From an uncultured Bacillota bacterium (lineage in GTDB: Bacteria; Bacillota; JAAYKD01): 5,305 nt of DNA. A program made the position numbers and the translations under genes. This document shows, piece after piece, positions 4,774 through 5,305 of this stretch; position 1 is the first letter of the stretch; every line of letters starts with the position of its first letter. Below the pieces are notes generated by a model. That model made no database searches. It was given only the letters and a program-made list of their open reading frames with translations, and was not told where the DNA came from. The DNA lies in assembly GCA_937897315.1 (NCBI GenBank), contig CALCNS010000047.1:1-5305 (forward strand), written 5' to 3'.

Positions 4774-5305
4774 TTATTGAGGTTGGCACGAACCCCCCTT
4801 GGACTCGTCCGCGTTCATGGCGATCCTTTTTGAAGTCCCCTGTTTCTTAACCCGGTACATGGCCATATCGGCTTTTTTCAAAAGTTGATCCATGGTTGAT
4901 GCATCCTCTGGATACACCGAAAGGCCAATGCTCCCGGTTATCTGCAATGGTTGGTCGTCCATGACCAATCCTTCACAACACTGTATTAACATATTCTCGG
5001 CAAATTCAACAGCTTGTTTTTTGGCGTCCTCACTCTCCAGAAGGCAAATAAACTCATCTCCGGATAAACGTGCTAAAAAAGCATTTTCCGGGCAGCATCG
5101 AGATAATCGTCGGGCGATTTCAATTAAGACACGATCTCCAAAATCATGTCCAAACGTATCATTAATCGTCTTGAATCGATCGAGGTCTAAAAATAAAATG
5201 GCAATCTGTACCTTTTCCTGGAGGTTTTCTATGCGATGTTGCAACGTCTCTAAAAAATAGCGCCGATTGTACAGATGGGTTAATTCGTCTCGCCTAGCCA
5301 GCTCC
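4774..5305 (-). CDS. GGDEF-domain diguanylate cyclase, C-terminal part (5' end beyond window)
   Basis: The visible 176 residues are one complete GGDEF domain, which makes the second messenger c-di-GMP from two GTP. It begins ELARRDELTHLYNRRYFLETL (the family's D-x-LT-x-L-x-NRR entry). It continues with ILFLDLDRFKTINDTFGHDFGD (metal- and GTP-binding region), then the active-site loop ARLSGDEF, and ends with GSIGLSVYPEDA and ADMAMYRVKKQG. The active site is SGDEF rather than GGDEF; the catalytic acidic pair is intact. The usual inhibitory I-site RxxD just upstream is replaced by PENA. The frame stays open to base 5305, so sensor or membrane domains must lie upstream. TTG at 5244 lies inside the domain and is not a plausible start. 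The C-terminal tail (NADESKGGSCQPQ) is unstructured-looking. Family assignment is very secure. Confidence 0.95.
   Translation of the reverse strand, partial: ELARRDELTHLYNRRYFLETLQHRIENLQEKVQIAILFLDLDRFKTINDTFGHDFGDRVLIEIARRLSRCCPENAFLARLSGDEFICLLESEDAKKQAVEFAENMLIQCCEGLVMDDQPLQITGSIGLSVYPEDASTMDQLLKKADMAMYRVKKQGTSKRIAMNADESKGGSCQPQ

Noticed and set aside
4774..5244. Standalone small GGDEF protein starting at TTG 5244
   Set aside because: The frame stays open upstream with conserved GGDEF residues (DELTHLYNRR), and there is no SD before the TTG.
4892..5260. Plus-strand 122-codon frame
   Set aside because: It is antisense to the GGDEF domain, whose conserved motifs fix the coding strand.

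Overview
The window looks like chromosomal DNA from a low- to mid-GC Gram-positive, most likely a member of the Bacilli. The evidence is strong purine-rich Shine-Dalgarno (SD) sites (AAGGAGG, AAGGAG), frequent GTG/TTG starts, intrinsic terminators with U tracts, and the family content (PadR, AraC-GyrI fusion, ZIP, YcaQ-like). No mobile element, rRNA, tRNA or CRISPR array was seen. Genus cannot be fixed from this sequence alone.

Layout, left to right. (1) 1-908, minus: an AraC-type regulator fused to a GyrI-like small-molecule-binding domain, cut by the left edge within a few residues of its expected end. (2) 981-1034: a strong hairpin terminator for the next gene. (3) 1039-1875, minus: a ZIP-family (ZupT-like) divalent metal transporter with a TTG start. 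(4) 1876-2026: a divergent control region with a good promoter and a double-palindrome PadR-type operator. (5) 2027-2581, plus: a PadR-family repressor. (6) 2586-3479, plus: a full-length but divergent paralog of translation elongation factor Ts, 4 nt behind the PadR gene. (7) 3481-3515: a perfect 15-bp hairpin serving as terminator between convergent genes. (8) 3518-4687, minus: a YcaQ/AlkX-type winged-helix DNA glycosylase with a QFD motif. (9) 4774-5305, minus: the C-terminal GGDEF domain of a diguanylate cyclase, cut by the right edge.

The most notable unit is the two-gene PadR/EF-Ts-like operon. Its promoter's -10 box lies between two identical AACATATGTT palindromes, which creates the ATGT-N8-ACAT arrangement known for PadR operators, so autoregulation is likely. 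The EF-Ts-like protein keeps the N-terminal EF-Tu-binding helix region, the core and the GKP...CLLEQPY...DDS region. It has Pro in place of the Asp of the exchange motif TDFV, and it lacks the usual GEGI C-terminal segment. It is not beside rpsB, where the housekeeping tsf gene normally sits. A ligand-inducible, non-canonical EF-Tu partner is a reasonable hypothesis, but the sequence does not prove it. The remaining genes look like independent stress, metal and signalling functions.
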